A stretch of 64,000 nucleotides of DNA, taken from NCBI GenBank assembly GCA_003991915.1, contig RQTK01000167.1:502037-566036 (forward strand). Direction: 5' to 3'. The position numbers were made by a program, and so were the translations under genes. The stretch comes from Elysia chlorotica. Lineage: Eukaryota > Mollusca > Gastropoda > Plakobranchidae. Below are positions 33,063-44,301 of this stretch, piece by piece; positions within the stretch are counted from its first letter, which is position 1, and the number at the start of each line of letters is the position of its first letter. The notes below the pieces were generated by a model. The model saw only the letters and a list, made by a program, of their open reading frames with translations. It was not told where the DNA came from and searched no databases.

Positions 33063-34435
33063 ACAATTTTATTTGATAAGCTTTGTTCCCATCTTATTTA
33101 ATTGGTAGCAGTTTGGTAAAGAAAAAAGAAATGTCGTGGAACTGTCTGCACCATCTCATAATTTATGTTTAAGAATAAGGCAGAGGCATTCCGAGGTATG
33201 GAGAACACCTCTTGATTACGGAGGAATAAGTCACAGATGAATCATCTAATAATGAGAGAGTAGAGTATTTTTTCAGTTTATATATGATTTCCTAACATCT
33301 TAAGAGTACAGATTAAAAATATTCACCCGTTTCACTTTCAGGTGCATTTAAAATGTCTTATAAAGAGATAAAAACCGCAGCACAGACACTAGTAGGCCTA
33401 CTCATCAAAAGTCACAATAAACAAACGATTTAAAAATCCAACTCTGCCAATAATTCGCATAGTCATTTTGAGTGCTATTACAATAGTACATAATATTGTA
33501 ATCATGTAAGTTGGAAATCGGTTTCACGTGGGTCTGTTTTTTTTTCTTCTTTTAATCTTCTTAATCTCCCCCCCTCTCTCTATTTTTTACTTATTATTTC
33601 TCTTCCCCCCCCCCCCCTTNCCCCCCGTAACGCGCCTGTTTCTGTATGTCTGTCTGTGGCTATTTTCGGCTATCATGTGATAAAGTTCAACTTTCAAAAT
33701 GTAAACACGGAGTTGACGAGGGTAAGCTTTAAGTATGCATTGATCGTTGAAATTCAGAAACAAGTTTTCACTTGGATTCTAACATAAATGAAGATCATTG
33801 TTTGATCTGATGGAATGATAGTAAAACCGAAATTTAAATCTGTTCTCACCTCTAGATCTAGATCTAGATATAATCCTACAAATTAGGCCTAGATGGGTTT
33901 AATGTAGCCTACTGCATCAGCCAAATTTTATTAGAAGCTCATAGCGCCTGCGGACTGTAGGCTATTTGAGTGCTTTTCTTCATTCTTTGGTCTGGCCGTT
34001 GAACTAAGCAAAGCTAGCTCATAATTTATCATTTCATAGGTCTAAAGAAAGTTTATACTGTCTTAAGTAGAATAATTGCGATAAACAGCGTATAACCATA
34101 TTTAGACAGACTTTACGTTTGATGTAAATTCCAGACATTTTAAAACTATTTCTAATAGCTTCAAAGTTTCAACCCTTAGGTCACGTCCTTTTGCGGCCGA
34201 TTTTGTTGAATTAAAAGTTTCCCCGACAGCTTTTGTGCGTTCATCTCAATATATCCTATTGCTGAAATTGGAAAATATTAAAAGATAACGTTTACATCGA
34301 TTTAAAAATGCACAGTTGCCGCTGGTAATGGCCGATTGCGCATTAAGTGTTAGGATACATTTTTTCTCAGTTTGAAAATATGACATATATAAATAATCAC
34401 TTTTTGTGGTCCCTTTTTTCACTTTTTTATTGCAG
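33063..34435. other. 5' flank or first intron of the ACOT gene
   Basis: No coding sequence seen. A poly-C run with one N is at 33606-33626. A donor-like GACGAGG|GTAAGC at about 33719 could end a 5' UTR exon, because the first coding exon begins at an acceptor (34436); this is only a suggestion. Confidence 0.35.
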
Positions 34436-34578
34436 GCATCAGAATGCAGCGTTTACACACAGTTGTACGCCACTTAGCATCTGCAGCACAGTCTCAAAAG
34501 TCTTACATTCAGCCAAACCGCCTTTCCTCAACAGCTGCAAACACAAACAATGCACCCTCAATTGTGGCTGAACCTAGG
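34436..34578 (+). CDS. ACOT-like exon with start codon
   Basis: Acceptor TTATTGCAG at 34435; ATG at 34444. Encodes the presequence MQRLHTVVRHLASAAQSQK and onwards to VAEPR. Donor CTAGG|GTAAGA. Because it opens with an acceptor, a non-coding exon must lie upstream. Confidence 0.88.
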
Positions 34579-37500
34579 GTAAGAAGCAGCCTTCTTCTTC
34601 TTTGAACAGATATTTCCTGTGGCTAAGTATGGACATGCATGTTTTCAAACATTTGGGGAAAGAAGCGTAAAAAAAAAAGAAAAAGACTTGTCAAAGATCT
34701 AAGGTAATATTTTAGAAGGTGAGATGAAAAATAAATTGCTGTTGTAAGAAGATTGAAGACTACCAAAATATGAAGTGGATAAGTTATTTATAAAATTGTA
34801 TAGCCAGCATTAAATTAAACAATTTATTTGAACATTATATGACATCAGGACTTAGTTGCAGATGTGCGATGCAGTGCAAGTAAAGAGATTTTAAACATAA
34901 GAGCTATTAAGGATGTTTGTCAAAATGTATAACATAAATATGACGCATCCTGTGTGAATCATGCACAATTGGAAAATTTGACTTTTTCAGCTATTTAAAA
35001 TATTTTATAAAACATCAAAGTCATTTAAGAACTTAATGTGTAACTCTATCATTTGTAGAACCATAGATAAGCAACTTTATATGAGATAAAAAATAATGCC
35101 AATAATTTTTTTTTTTATACTATGTTTAGAGGGCTTTAGGTCAAAACTTCTATTACTTTTAGTGACTTGTGCCTGATTGAGCCTGTTTGCTTCACAAATT
35201 AACTAGAAACTACCAAGAAATGTAAAGGGAAAACTCACACAAACTAACTAGAGGAGAAAAAAGGGTGAGGGGAAAACTCAAATAGCTACCAAAAGATGTA
35301 AGACTAGAACTATAAAACTATAAACTATAAAAACTATAATAAATTATCTACAATTCAACAGGCTGCTCTGTATGATGAGGATGTTAGGATATCCCTTCAC
35401 AATTTTCCACCGGAAGCAAAAGTGACATTACACGGTCAAGTAACTCAACAATACAGCAAAACAGTTTTTGCGTCTTGTGGTCACTATCTCTCCAATAAAA
35501 GTGGACTAATAGATTTAGCTACAGACCCATCACAGGGAGGAACTTATTTTGGTAATTTAATATAATTATTTAATATTATTATGTAGTTTAGAAATATTTT
35601 AGATGCAAGTTCTTTGTGTAAATCATGAACAATTTTTTTTTTATTTGCTAAGTCTGATTTTTATGCAACACAAAGTCATTTCTATAAAAATTTTCTTTTT
35701 AGAAGATATTTTTTGTGGATATAGTCAGGTAGAACCTTTCTGTTCTTGTTTCGAAAATTCAAACAAAAATGAAGATATAGTATTCTTCACATAAATCAAT
35801 GCTTAACAAATCGTCTCTGGGCTACAATTTTGCTACTTTTTAGATAATCAATAAAAACTGTTTTATTTCCTTATTTCTGCCTTCAAATTCAACTAAAATT
35901 TCTAATGAGATGAAACAAAAACCTTTACGCCCAATTTTAATCTGAAAATTATTGTAGATAGTCATAGATCTCATTTTTGCCTTTACAATGATTTATCATT
36001 GGCATTCTGGCATAATTTTCACTTATCACGTAATCCTAGCACAGTGACGGAATCATTTCATCACCTCCTTGACCAGGTGTCGAGCCTATGGGGTTTCTCT
36101 GGAGCTTGCAGTCCGCGCCGGGTCACCCAACAGATACTCGTATGACCATCAACGTCACAGACAAACCCATCGTCATCACTTTGAAGGCTTATCTAGGCCA
36201 CCTAAATCTGGAACAAATCTACACTGGCAAAGAAGGGCAGGAAGAAGAACAGGTGTCGCACTCGGTGGCCCAGTTAGACCTAGAGCGTTTCTCCAAGGCT
36301 CGAGGAGTCATGCGCCACGAAGTGGAGGAGGGAAATGTCAGGGGAGCTCTATACCTGCCTGCAGGTTAACTAATTGAAAGGCAACCAGGGTGAATTAGGC
36401 TGTTATAAAGTTGCTGTTATAAGCTGTGAACTAGGAGACCTGTGAACATAGAACACTACCTTATATTGAGCTTCTTCATTTGAAAGTTGTAAGAATTATC
36501 TCTGGTTTTAGAAATCATAGTTATAATTTTTTTCAACCTCTTAACTCTTTAAGGATATTTTTTTCCATTTTCCGTCATTTTGGGGTGATTTGACTGGCCG
36601 CTCACGTTTCAAGAGTTAAAGTGCATTTGGTGTATCTCAACACACTATAAATAACTCAAAAGTTCCAAGTTTTCACTTGTGCCTGAATCACCCTGGTGAA
36701 GAATCTCTGACCATGTTTAATGTCTCTTAGGTTCCTGAGATGGATCCTATGCCGCAAATTATCTTGAAAGAAATGTCTAGCAACCTTTATTTTTATTATT
36801 TCTACTATAATAATAATAATAACAATAATAATAATAATAATAATAATAATAGTTCTGGGGTAAAAATAGAATATCAGCTTCTGAAGCAGGTGGTCCATGG
36901 TTCCAGCCCCGTTCCAGCGATATTGTCCCCTACTGGTTTGTCAGATGTCAATATAAAGTGACCAGCTGAGACAGGAGTCATGGGACTCCTGCTCTGTCTC
37001 TTGAGTAGCAATACTCAAAATTGTCAGACGTTAGTCTTGGAACCTGTCCACAATGTAGCCTAAATAGTGCTGACATTGGACAAACCAACAAAACAAACAA
37101 ACAAACAAACATCAAAACTTTGTTTCTGACCAGGTGAAGGACCCTTTCAAGGTGTTATTGATATGTTTGGTTCGTCGGGCGGGTTGACAGAGTACAGATC
37201 TGCTCTGCTGGCGTCCAGGGGGTTCGCAGCCCTCAGTCTGGCCTTCTTCAAATACAAGGATTTGCAGGAGCATATGTATGATCTCAAGTACGAATATTTT
37301 GAGGTGAGATATTATACTTTATAAATTAGCTTATTGTCTGATATATTAAGTCATAAAATACAAAATTCGCTAAGTTTTTGAAGTTGCTGTTATATACCTC
37401 ATGTTAGACAAATTGCTGTTGTCTTATTTGTTAGGAAATATTTATTAAGGATTTGTTGTTTGTATCTGAGCTAAAAACAGGCTAAAATTATTAGTAAAAA

Positions 37501-40500
37501 TAACTTTAAAGTTATATCCAAATTCAAATACAAAAGCGCCTGATTCATCCTGGTTGCTTCACATGCTCATGGTATTTTTTTTTCTCACTATCAATTATAT
37601 TTTTTTTGGTCAGGAGTCGATAAATTGGCTAACCAGCCACCCTAAAGTTGCCAGCGGTGGTATTGGAGTCATAGCAGTCTCCAAGGGAGTAGAAAATGCA
37701 CTGATCATGGGAGCATATTCTTCTAAGGTAAGCGTCTGAAGAATTTTTAAAGTTTGAAATAAAAGTTTTTAGCTTTCTGATACTATGTCAAAGATGAAAG
37801 AGAACGTGGTGATAAGAAATGGTCTGTGTGATTAGATTTAGATCTCCTAGCGCTGTTTTTTGGGGTTTTTTTGTTGTTGTTTTTTTATTAACCCTTTCTC
37901 ATCACACCACACATATGTTGTGCACATTGATATGCTCTTGTGGTAGCACCCCTTTGTATTGATATGCACACCTTCTGTTTCAAAACAGTACTAATTNNNN
38001 NNNNNNNNNNNNNNNNNNNNNNNNNNNNNNNNNNNNNNNNNNNNNNNNNNNNNNNNNNNNNNNNNNNNNNNNNNNNNNNNNNNNNNTACTGTTTATTATA
38101 TATATATATATGATGGAGGGTGGATCAGAGGGAAAAAGAGACAAACAAAGACCACGAAGAAACTGGTTGATTGAGCAACATAAAACACTGGTTGGATAGG
38201 AAGCTATCAGGTGGGAAAGTCTAGGATAGAGAGAAGTGACACACCCTAATAGTTCGGCCTCTTCAGAGATAACACTGGACAATAATGATGATAATAAAAC
38301 AGCTCAATGATAAAAGTCTTCCCCCAAGCAAATGTCATCTTTCTGTTCTCTTCACCTCTGTTAGGTTTTTACCTGAAGCTTCTTTTTAGGAAGACTATTA
38401 TTGAGGAAAAGGCTTTTCATTTCTTATCAATGCTCTTAATATGCACCTGATTATAAATTTATATTTATATTTATACTCTCACCATAGCTATCTCCTTTTA
38501 GAGGAAGAAAGAAAACCCCAAGCTGTAATGAAAATGAATTTATGTGGAAAGACAGAGATTACAAAAAAACTTTACTAATCCCAATGGGAAATTAGGTTCC
38601 ATTATCGCGCCCCCCTATTCACTTAGTCTTTCTGGTAAACTTGTAGGAGGAAGAAAGAAAACCCCCAGCTGTACATGAAATTGAAGTTATGTGGAAAGAT
38701 ACAGAATACATAACAACTTTACTAATCCCAATGGGAAAGTAGATTCCATTGTCTACCAGACAGACAAAATTTTTTATACATGTACATATAATATTATTAC
38801 TATTAATCTTTCAATAAAAAAGAAAAATTGTATAAAAAAGAGGACATAGAATTAAAATTCTTTAATATTAAAAATCCACAATATAGCCTATAAAGTGCTG
38901 AGGTTGGATGTTGAAACCAACTCAACTCAACTCAACTAAGTGAGTATTATAATTTCCATGTCTCTGGTTACTAATTTTTGGTAATTCATCTTCATGATTT
39001 GCGCAGGTTGCAGCTGTCGTCGCTATCAACGGATACTGCTTTGCCACTGTTGGGAATTACCTGCGCAACAATCAAGTCCTCCAGAAAGCTCAAAAGTAGG
39101 CCCATTAACACTTAACACTTTACTTATTTCGTAAAAATACGAATTTTCAAAATGATTAACATACATCTATTTTTAATTACGGCAAGATGCATAATTATAA
39201 TTTTTTTTAAGATTAAAGTTAAGTAAAAGTACCATACATTTTGAAGAGGTTTGCAAATTTTGTAATTTAGTCCCCTACTGGTTGGGTCAGTTCAGTATTA
39301 TATGACCGGCTAAGACAGTAGTCCTAGAATCCCTGCTCTGTGTATTGCAGCTCTTAAAAATTTTTGGCGTTTGTCTTGCAACCTGTCCACAATATCGTCT
39401 TGCTGCTTATGTTGGATTTGAAGAAACCAACTCATTCACTGGCAAATTTTATATAAAAGAAGCAGAGCATTTAATTGTCAAAATAATCAGTTAAATATGA
39501 CTTTGAAAGGTCTACCAAAGCTTCAAACAAACAAACAATGCCTTTTTTAACTTGCTCTTTTTTTTCTTTTCAGTGTAGATCTAGAGAAAATCAAAGTCAC
39601 AGAGGAAGGTTTTGATTTAAGAGAAGCAATGGCAGAACCTACAGATATCATCCCAGTGGGTACTTTTGAATTTTGTATATAACATTGCATCCATTGTGAA
39701 AGTCCTAAAAACATTTTAAAGAGATATTTAAGAAGTTGCCATAAAACAATACAAACGGAACTTTATGAATCAACTAATATGAGATAAGGCATAGGAACAT
39801 TTCTGATCCTATTCGTAGGCCTCTACATAAATGTTTTTGCCATCAATCCATCTTAATGCAACTATCTGTTTTCTTATTGTGTCATTCCTTATCTTCAATC
39901 TTCATCAATTTTTTTTTCATCATCAGGTGTGGCAGGGCCAAGCCAAATATTTACTATTTGAGTCACTGGATGACTACCAGACCAAACCTAACGCTCACAA
40001 GGATCTCCTTGACAAGTGTCCGGAATGGAAGCAACGAGACATTCAGGTCGTGCAGTACGAGGGAGCGGGCCATCTTCTGGAGCCGCCCTATAACCCACTG
40101 TGCCGATCGTCCATCAATAAAGGGATAGGTACGTTCTAGATCTAAGTTCTAACATAACTGATTCACTATCAAGGTGTCTTATTTTTTTTTATCTCTCCAA
40201 GCATCACGGGTAAAGAATGTGTTTGAGGTACTGAGATAGATCTATCTATCATAAAAATTATAAAGAATTTATGCAGCCATTTCTTCCCAGTAGAGATTTC
40301 TAATAATTTTTGAATCTTTTCCGTCAACCTTCAAGGCGCATTAACTGATCAAGCTTTTCATTATGTTTAATTCTGTCAAAAGCTTTTGTTTAATCGATAA
40401 AACATAAATGAATATCTTTCTTCACCTAGAGGGCTCGTTCTGATATTGTCTGTTGTGTGAAAATTGCGTTTGAAGTACCTTTTCCCTTGACATAATCACT

Positions 40501-41135
40501 TATATCAGTGTCATTAAATCTTTAACCTCTTCACATTGCAAAATTCAAAGCATATTCTCTATGTGCACACTATTTTTAAGACTTTTTCAGAACTTATAAA
40601 AGGTAAAAGCTTTATTATTTCCAAGTGGAAGGTGGGTGTGCAATTTAATGAGAGTTGAGTTGAGTTGAGTTGGTTTAACGTCCAACATCAGCACTATATA
40701 GGCTATATTGTGGACAGGTCCCAAAACTGACATCTGACAATTTTATGTGCTGCCACACACAAGACAGGGTGGGGATACCATGACTCCTGTCTCAGCTGGT
40801 CACATAAAACTGACACCGGCCCAACCAGTAGGGAGCGAAATCACCAGGGCTCGAACCACAGACCTTTTGCGTCGGAAGCTGATGTTCTACCCCAGGACCA
40901 CCGCCCCACCCCCCCGTGCAATTTAATGCGAAGATGTGCATACCAATGTGTACAACATGTGTGTGTGTGTGATGTGATGAGAAAAGGTAAATGTATTCGT
41001 TATGTTCTGTTTTCTTCTTTCTATCCAGGAGTGAAGATGAAGTGGGGAGGTCGACCCAGAGAACATGCGTATGCCCAGCTTGACGCGTGGCGTCGGACTC
41101 TGGAATTCTTTCACCAGAATATTCCATCTAGTTGA
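34436..41135 (+). CDS. Acyl-CoA thioesterase of the ACOT/BAAT family, complete, 9 exons
   Basis: Hydrolyses fatty acyl-CoA to free acid and CoA, or in BAAT conjugates acyl groups to amino acids. Coding exons: 34444-34578, 35362-35551, 36077-36364, 37134-37303, 37614-37727, 39007-39095, 39574-39655, 39927-40128, 41029-41135; the sum is 1377 nt (458 aa; human ACOT2 has 483). Residues 1-45 are Arg/Ser/Ala-rich without acidic residues until Glu43, which suggests a mitochondrial presequence. About 60-200 is the thioesterase N-terminal domain, and 205-458 the alpha/beta hydrolase (GPFQGVIDMFG, ASGGIGVIAVSKG, GAGHLLEPPY, MKWGGRPREHAYAQLDAW). Likely triad: Ser284, Asp371 or Asp372, His405. Serine rather than cysteine argues for thioesterase over BAAT. 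The elbow reads A-V-S-K-G instead of the usual G-x-S-x-G. The C-terminus PSS is not a peroxisomal signal. Confidence 0.93.
34915..35195. mobile_element. Diverged MITE, family 1
   Basis: Contains GTGAATCATGCACAATTGG at one end and GTGACTTGTGCCTGATTGAG then CCTG at the other, decayed versions of the family 1 inverted repeats. ACOT intron 1. Confidence 0.5.
35362..35551 (+). CDS. ACOT-like exon 2 (coding)
   Basis: AACAG acceptor; encodes AALYDEDVRISLHNFPPEAK then VTLHGQVTQQYSKTVFASCG, the start of the thioesterase N-terminal domain. Donor TTTTG|GTAATT, phase 1. Confidence 0.92.
35809..36053. mobile_element. MITE, family 2
   Basis: Starts CGTCTCTGGGCTACAATTTT and ends TAGCACAGTGACGG, an imperfect inverted repeat. 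AT-rich and non-coding; ends 23 bp before ACOT exon 3. Confidence 0.7.
36077..36364 (+). CDS. ACOT-like exon 3
   Basis: GACCAG acceptor; encodes GVEPMGFLWSLQSAPGHPTD, INVTDKPIVITLKAYLGHLN and GVMRHEVEEGNVRGALYLPA. This is the thioesterase N-terminal domain with the MGLxWSLxP-like motif. Phase 1 at both ends, 288 nt. Confidence 0.93.
36378..36702. mobile_element. MITE, family 1
   Basis: Begins GGCAACCAGGGTGAATTAGG and ends CACTTGTGCCTGAATCACCC then TGG, inverted repeats shared with 23290-23533. It starts just after the exon 3 donor. Confidence 0.7.
36798..36852. repeat. (AAT)n microsatellite
   Basis: Short AAT run directly before a SINE. Confidence 0.9.
36853..37095 (+). mobile_element. SINE type 1, diverged
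   Basis: TTCTGGGGTAAAA head, GTCCCCTACTGG and GTGACCAGCTGAGACAGGAG body, CTGACATTGGAC tail; ends in (AAAC)n. Inserted after the AAT run in ACOT intron 3. Confidence 0.7.
37134..37303 (+). CDS. ACOT-like exon 4
   Basis: TGACCAG acceptor, GTGAGA donor. Encodes GEGPFQGVIDMFGSSGGLTE then YRSALLASRGFAALSLAFFK and YEYFE, the first strands and helices of the alpha/beta hydrolase domain (family GPFPGIVDMFG, EYRASLLA). Confidence 0.95.
37375..37562. mobile_element. Partial MITE, family 1
   Basis: AAGTTGCTGTTATATACC and ATGTTAGACAAATTGCTG at one side, GCGCCTGATTCATCCTGGTT then GC at the other. One end is decayed. Confidence 0.5.
37614..37727 (+). CDS. ACOT-like exon 5, catalytic serine
   Basis: TTGGTCAG acceptor, GTAAGC donor, 114 nt. 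Encodes ESINWLTSHPKVASGGIGVI then AVSKGVENALIMGAYSSK. Ser284 is the predicted nucleophile. Ala282 stands where family members have Gly, and VE replaces GE after the elbow. Confidence 0.95.
37997..38086. other. Assembly gap (90 N)
   Basis: Run of N in ACOT intron 5. Confidence 1.
38490..38765. repeat. Duplicated segment with LINE-like 3' motif
   Basis: Two copies (about 38497-38610 and 38643-38765) of GGAAGAAAGAAAACCCC, TATGTGGAAAGA and ACTTTACTAATCCCAATGGG then AAA. The last motif resembles the 3' ends of CR1/Rex-like LINEs. ACOT intron 5. Confidence 0.55.
39007..39095 (+). CDS. ACOT-like exon 6
   Basis: GCGCAG acceptor, donor CAAAA|GTAGGC. Encodes VAAVVAINGYCFATVGNYLR then NNQVLQKAQ (family ITAAVVINGSxANVGGxLRY). 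Confidence 0.9.
39268..39440 (+). mobile_element. SINE body and tail fragment, type 1
   Basis: GTCCCCTACTGGTTGGGTCA, ATGACCGGCTAAGACAG and CTGTCCACAATATCG are recognisable; the head is missing. ACOT intron 6. Confidence 0.65.
39574..39655 (+). CDS. ACOT-like exon 7
   Basis: CTTTTCAG acceptor after a strong polypyrimidine tract. Encodes NVDLEKIKVTEEGFDLREAM then AEPTDIIP. The donor is CCA|GTGGGT; the other possible GT (3 bp on) would break the frame with exon 8. Confidence 0.9.
39927..40128 (+). CDS. ACOT-like exon 8, catalytic Asp and His
   Basis: CATCAG acceptor, GTACGT donor, 202 nt. Encodes VWQGQAKYLLFESLDDYQTK, the predicted acid residue region, and YEGAGHLLEPPYNPLCRSS with His405 (family PGAGHYIEPPYFPLCRAS). 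Confidence 0.95.
40655..40916 (-). mobile_element. SINE type 1, full-length
   Basis: Good complement copy: GAGTTGGTTTAACGTCCAAC tail, CTGACACCGGCCCAACCAGT body, TCGAACCACAGACCTTTTGC and ATGTTCTACCCCAGGACCAC head. ACOT intron 8. Confidence 0.9.
41029..41135 (+). CDS. ACOT-like exon 9 (stop)
   Basis: TATCCAG acceptor; encodes GVKMKWGGRPREHAYAQLDA then WRRTLEFFHQNIPSS and TGA (41133-41135). WGGxPxxHAxAQxDAW is a C-terminal family motif. Confidence 0.95.
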
Positions 41136-42480
41136 GACCAACTTTTGGATTTGTGAAGTGAGCTTTTAGGTGATTTATGACATGGGAATCTACGTTCTTT
41201 CATCAAAATGAGATTTCGACAGAGAGCTTTTAGGTGATGAGTGCGATGGGACTCTACACTTTTTTCCTCATAACATTCCATTTATCTGAGATTAAATCTT
41301 GAGATTTTGACGATGAGTCGGCAAGAAACTCTGCACTTCTTTCATCAACTTGTTCTTTCAAGCTGAGATCAACCTTAAGATTTGGGCAGTGAGTTTCTAG
41401 TTCTGTGTAGCATGTGACAAGAAATTTCAGAAAGAAGTTTAGTTTAGTCTAAGCCTCTTGATTCCCGGTGGAACACAAGGCTGCAGCAAATCCCCTCCAC
41501 CAAACTCGGTTCTGGCTAGTCCTCTTCAGTTCGGCCCATGTACTACCCGCTGCTTTTATCTCAGCATCAGTGCTTCGCCGCCAAGTTAGAAAGAAGAAGG
41601 CAGCAAAAGAAAATATATCAGAAAAAGTCTACAGTTCTTCACATTCAATGTTTTTTTGGACTATGCAAAGTCATTTAACATTATAATTTTAAATGCTGTT
41701 TAGAATATTAAAATAATCAACTTGATCTAAAGATATGAATTTATTCCAAATGACGGGTAGAATTGAACTTGAATAATGTGATTCTGATACATATGATCAA
41801 ACTGAACTGTTCATGTAATGAATCTTTTTTATATGACTACATTTATTTTATATTAGACAATACATATGCTTTTTTTTTCCTAAAATTTAATGTTCTACGT
41901 ATTCTCCACATTAAAGACCAATACTTTTTACAGAAATTTTGAAAGAGTTTTGATGCTTGTCTTTGGATTTAATGCCGTTATTTTTGCCTTTTCTTAAGTC
42001 ATTTTCTTCAACATAGTTGAAAGTTTACTACATACTTTTGATAGTTTTATTATTACTTTAAAAAAAAAAAAGAAGGTTGTAAGACTATTGTTTCTTAAAA
42101 AAATATTCGGGTCTAATGGATTTCAGTTTCGACTTGGCATGTTAGTGTTTCTTTCTTGAGACTTTCATTTCAATATTTTAAATACCGTATTGGTTAAATT
42201 CTAAGTACCAGGTTCAAACAAGGTTTTATGCTTAAGAGAAATTTCGAAAGTCTATAAATTACAAAGACAAACTGATTAGGAAATCTACATTTTAGTTACC
42301 TTAAAATTGTGCAAAGCATTATATATCTGTATGAAAAGTGGAGCTTTGCTCAAAATAATTGCTCTGTTTATTCAATACTTTAAATAAGATATGACATTCT
42401 ACAACTGATGAGACATACTGTTGATATTTTATATGCCTTTGTTTGAGCCCACTAATCAAATGTAATATTTGAAAGAAAAA
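41136..42480. other. ACOT 3' UTR and flank; no other gene seen
   Basis: Contains imperfect repeats of the final coding region: GAGCTTTTAGGTGAT twice, with CTTTTTTCCTCATAACATTC and CTTCTTTCATCAACTTG resembling TTCTTTCACCAGAATATTCC at the stop. This may be a faint tandem repeat of the 3' end. Confidence 0.4.
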
Positions 42481-42584
42481 AAAAAGGTATTGTAAATGAT
42501 ATCCAAGAATCAAGTTATTTCATGTTACTTTCATATCAAAATATTTTTGACTGCACTTGGGTTTTTGGCTCAAATTGTATTTTT

Positions 42585-43370
42585 ATATCTCTCAATATTT
42601 AGCTTTAGTTTAAGACAACAAAGTATAGCCTTTATGAACAAAAAATATTATAAGCCATCTTTCATTTTAGAATGTTGCATAACATTTATTGAGGATCAAT
42701 GTATTTTCCTCTTTAATATTTTGACTTCAGTTTACATTCAGGGCTGGAGCCAAGGATTGAAAAAAAAAAATTCTGAACTTTTTCCTCCTAAAAGTATCAA
42801 CCTAGCTAAAAACAAAACAAAAATAAATTAACTTAAAGTGTTTGTCAAATCTCAGTATTTAGCTTTAGTTTCAGATAACAAGGTATAGCCTTCATAAAAA
42901 TAAATAAATATCATAAGCCATCTTTCATTTTATAATGTTGCATAACATTTATTTAGGATAAATGTGCAAGTATTTCTCTTTTTAATATTTTGCCTTCAGT
43001 TTTCAGTTCAGGGCTGGAGCCAAGAATCGAACCAAAAATCCTGAAATTTGTTCTACTAAGAGTATCAACCGACTTAAAAACAAAACAAAAATAAAAAAAA
43101 CTTAAGGTGTTAGTTTAAATATCGGTATTTAACTTTAGTTTCAGACAACAAAGTATAGCCTTCACAAAAAAAAATAATTATACACCAGCTTTCAATTTAG
43201 AATAGTGCATAACATTTATGGAGGATAAATGTATTTTTCTTTTTAATATTTTGCCTCCAGTTTTAAGTTCAGGGTTGGAATCGAGGATTGAAAAAAAAAT
43301 CCTTAATTTTTTTCCTACTAAGAGTATCAAACGACTTAAAAACAAAACAAAAATTTATAAACTTATGGTG
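42585..43370. repeat. Tandem repeat of about 270 bp, three copies
   Basis: Units share TTTAGCTTTAGTTTCAGA, AAGTATAGCCTTCA, TTGCATAACATTTAT and TTCAGGGCTGGAGCCAAG, then ATTGAAAAAAAAAT. No coding content. Confidence 0.85.
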
Positions 43371-43564
43371 TTTGTCGGATCATATAAATACCTAAGGGGT
43401 GAGTTTGTACCCTTGGATCTTTTTAAAGCATAACAAATAGAATAGCAAAGGATACTGAGTTTTTCAGTAGGTATTCCTCAATAATTCAATTTGTAAAGAC
43501 TCTAAAATAAATAAAAAGTATACTGATCATTCCTGATTTCTAAAAAAGCTTCAATATCAAGCAG

Positions 43565-43720
43565 AGGAGAGAGACACACACAGAGAAAATCAACAAGATA
43601 AAGAGTGGGAGGGAGGGAGTGTGTGTGAGAGAGACACACACAAAGAGAGAAAATCAACAAGATAAAGAGTGGGAGGGAGGGAGTGTGTGTGTGAGAGAGA
43701 GAGAGAGAGAGAAATAGAAG
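43565..43720. repeat. Duplicated GAGAGACACACACA / GTGGGAGGGAGGGAGTG segment
   Basis: Two copies of about 60 bp followed by a GA run. Purine-rich simple sequence. Confidence 0.85.
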
Positions 43721-43814
43721 AGGTTAGAAAGCCAAGATACATGTACTTTTTACTAACCTATCAGTAAATTTATCACTGGCCCATTTCACATTTCTATTTT
43801 AGTTGGATAGTACA

Positions 43815-43915
43815 CATTCTTATGCTCTTAATAAGTTCAACATGTTATAAAGGCTAAGTCAGCTATTACGCTCTTATAAGTTCAACATGTTATAAAGGCT
43901 AATTCCGCTGAATTA
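43815..43915. repeat. Short tandem duplication
   Basis: CTTATAAGTTCAACATGTTA then TAAAGGCTAA occurs twice, about 50 bp apart. Confidence 0.8.
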
Positions 43916-44065
43916 ATTATGTTTTGATTTAAATGACAGAAGAGACAATTGACAGTGAACAACTTTCAATTCATAAATACTTTAATAGCAAGGTTTACAA
44001 AAAAAAAAATATGCATGAAACAAAGATTTACAGGATAATTTGAACAATCACAGATAGTTTGTTAG

Positions 44066-44301
44066 GTGACTTCAAAAAGGTTCCATCGTCAGTTTTGGTA
44101 AAATTAGAGATAACCGTGGGATAAGGTTCTATCTAAACAGGAGAATCGTCAAAACAAAACTGTAGAGGTTGGGAGCCTAGTTATGAAATAAAAGAAACGT
44201 TAGGACTAATGGCCTAGTCATAAATGTGTTATATTTTAAACCTTTAATCGCGTTTTTTCTCAAAAACCTAAAAAGTATATATGGAACCTTTTTAAAGTCA
44301 C
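44066..44301. mobile_element. MITE, family 3
   Basis: GTGACTTCAAAAAGGTTCCA at one end matches the reverse complement of the other end with one mismatch over 21 bp. 236 bp, AT-rich, no ORF. Confidence 0.75.

Noticed and set aside
37980-38282. 100-codon minus-strand ORF
   Set aside because: It runs through the N gap, so its length is artificial; the remaining part has no recognisable similarity.
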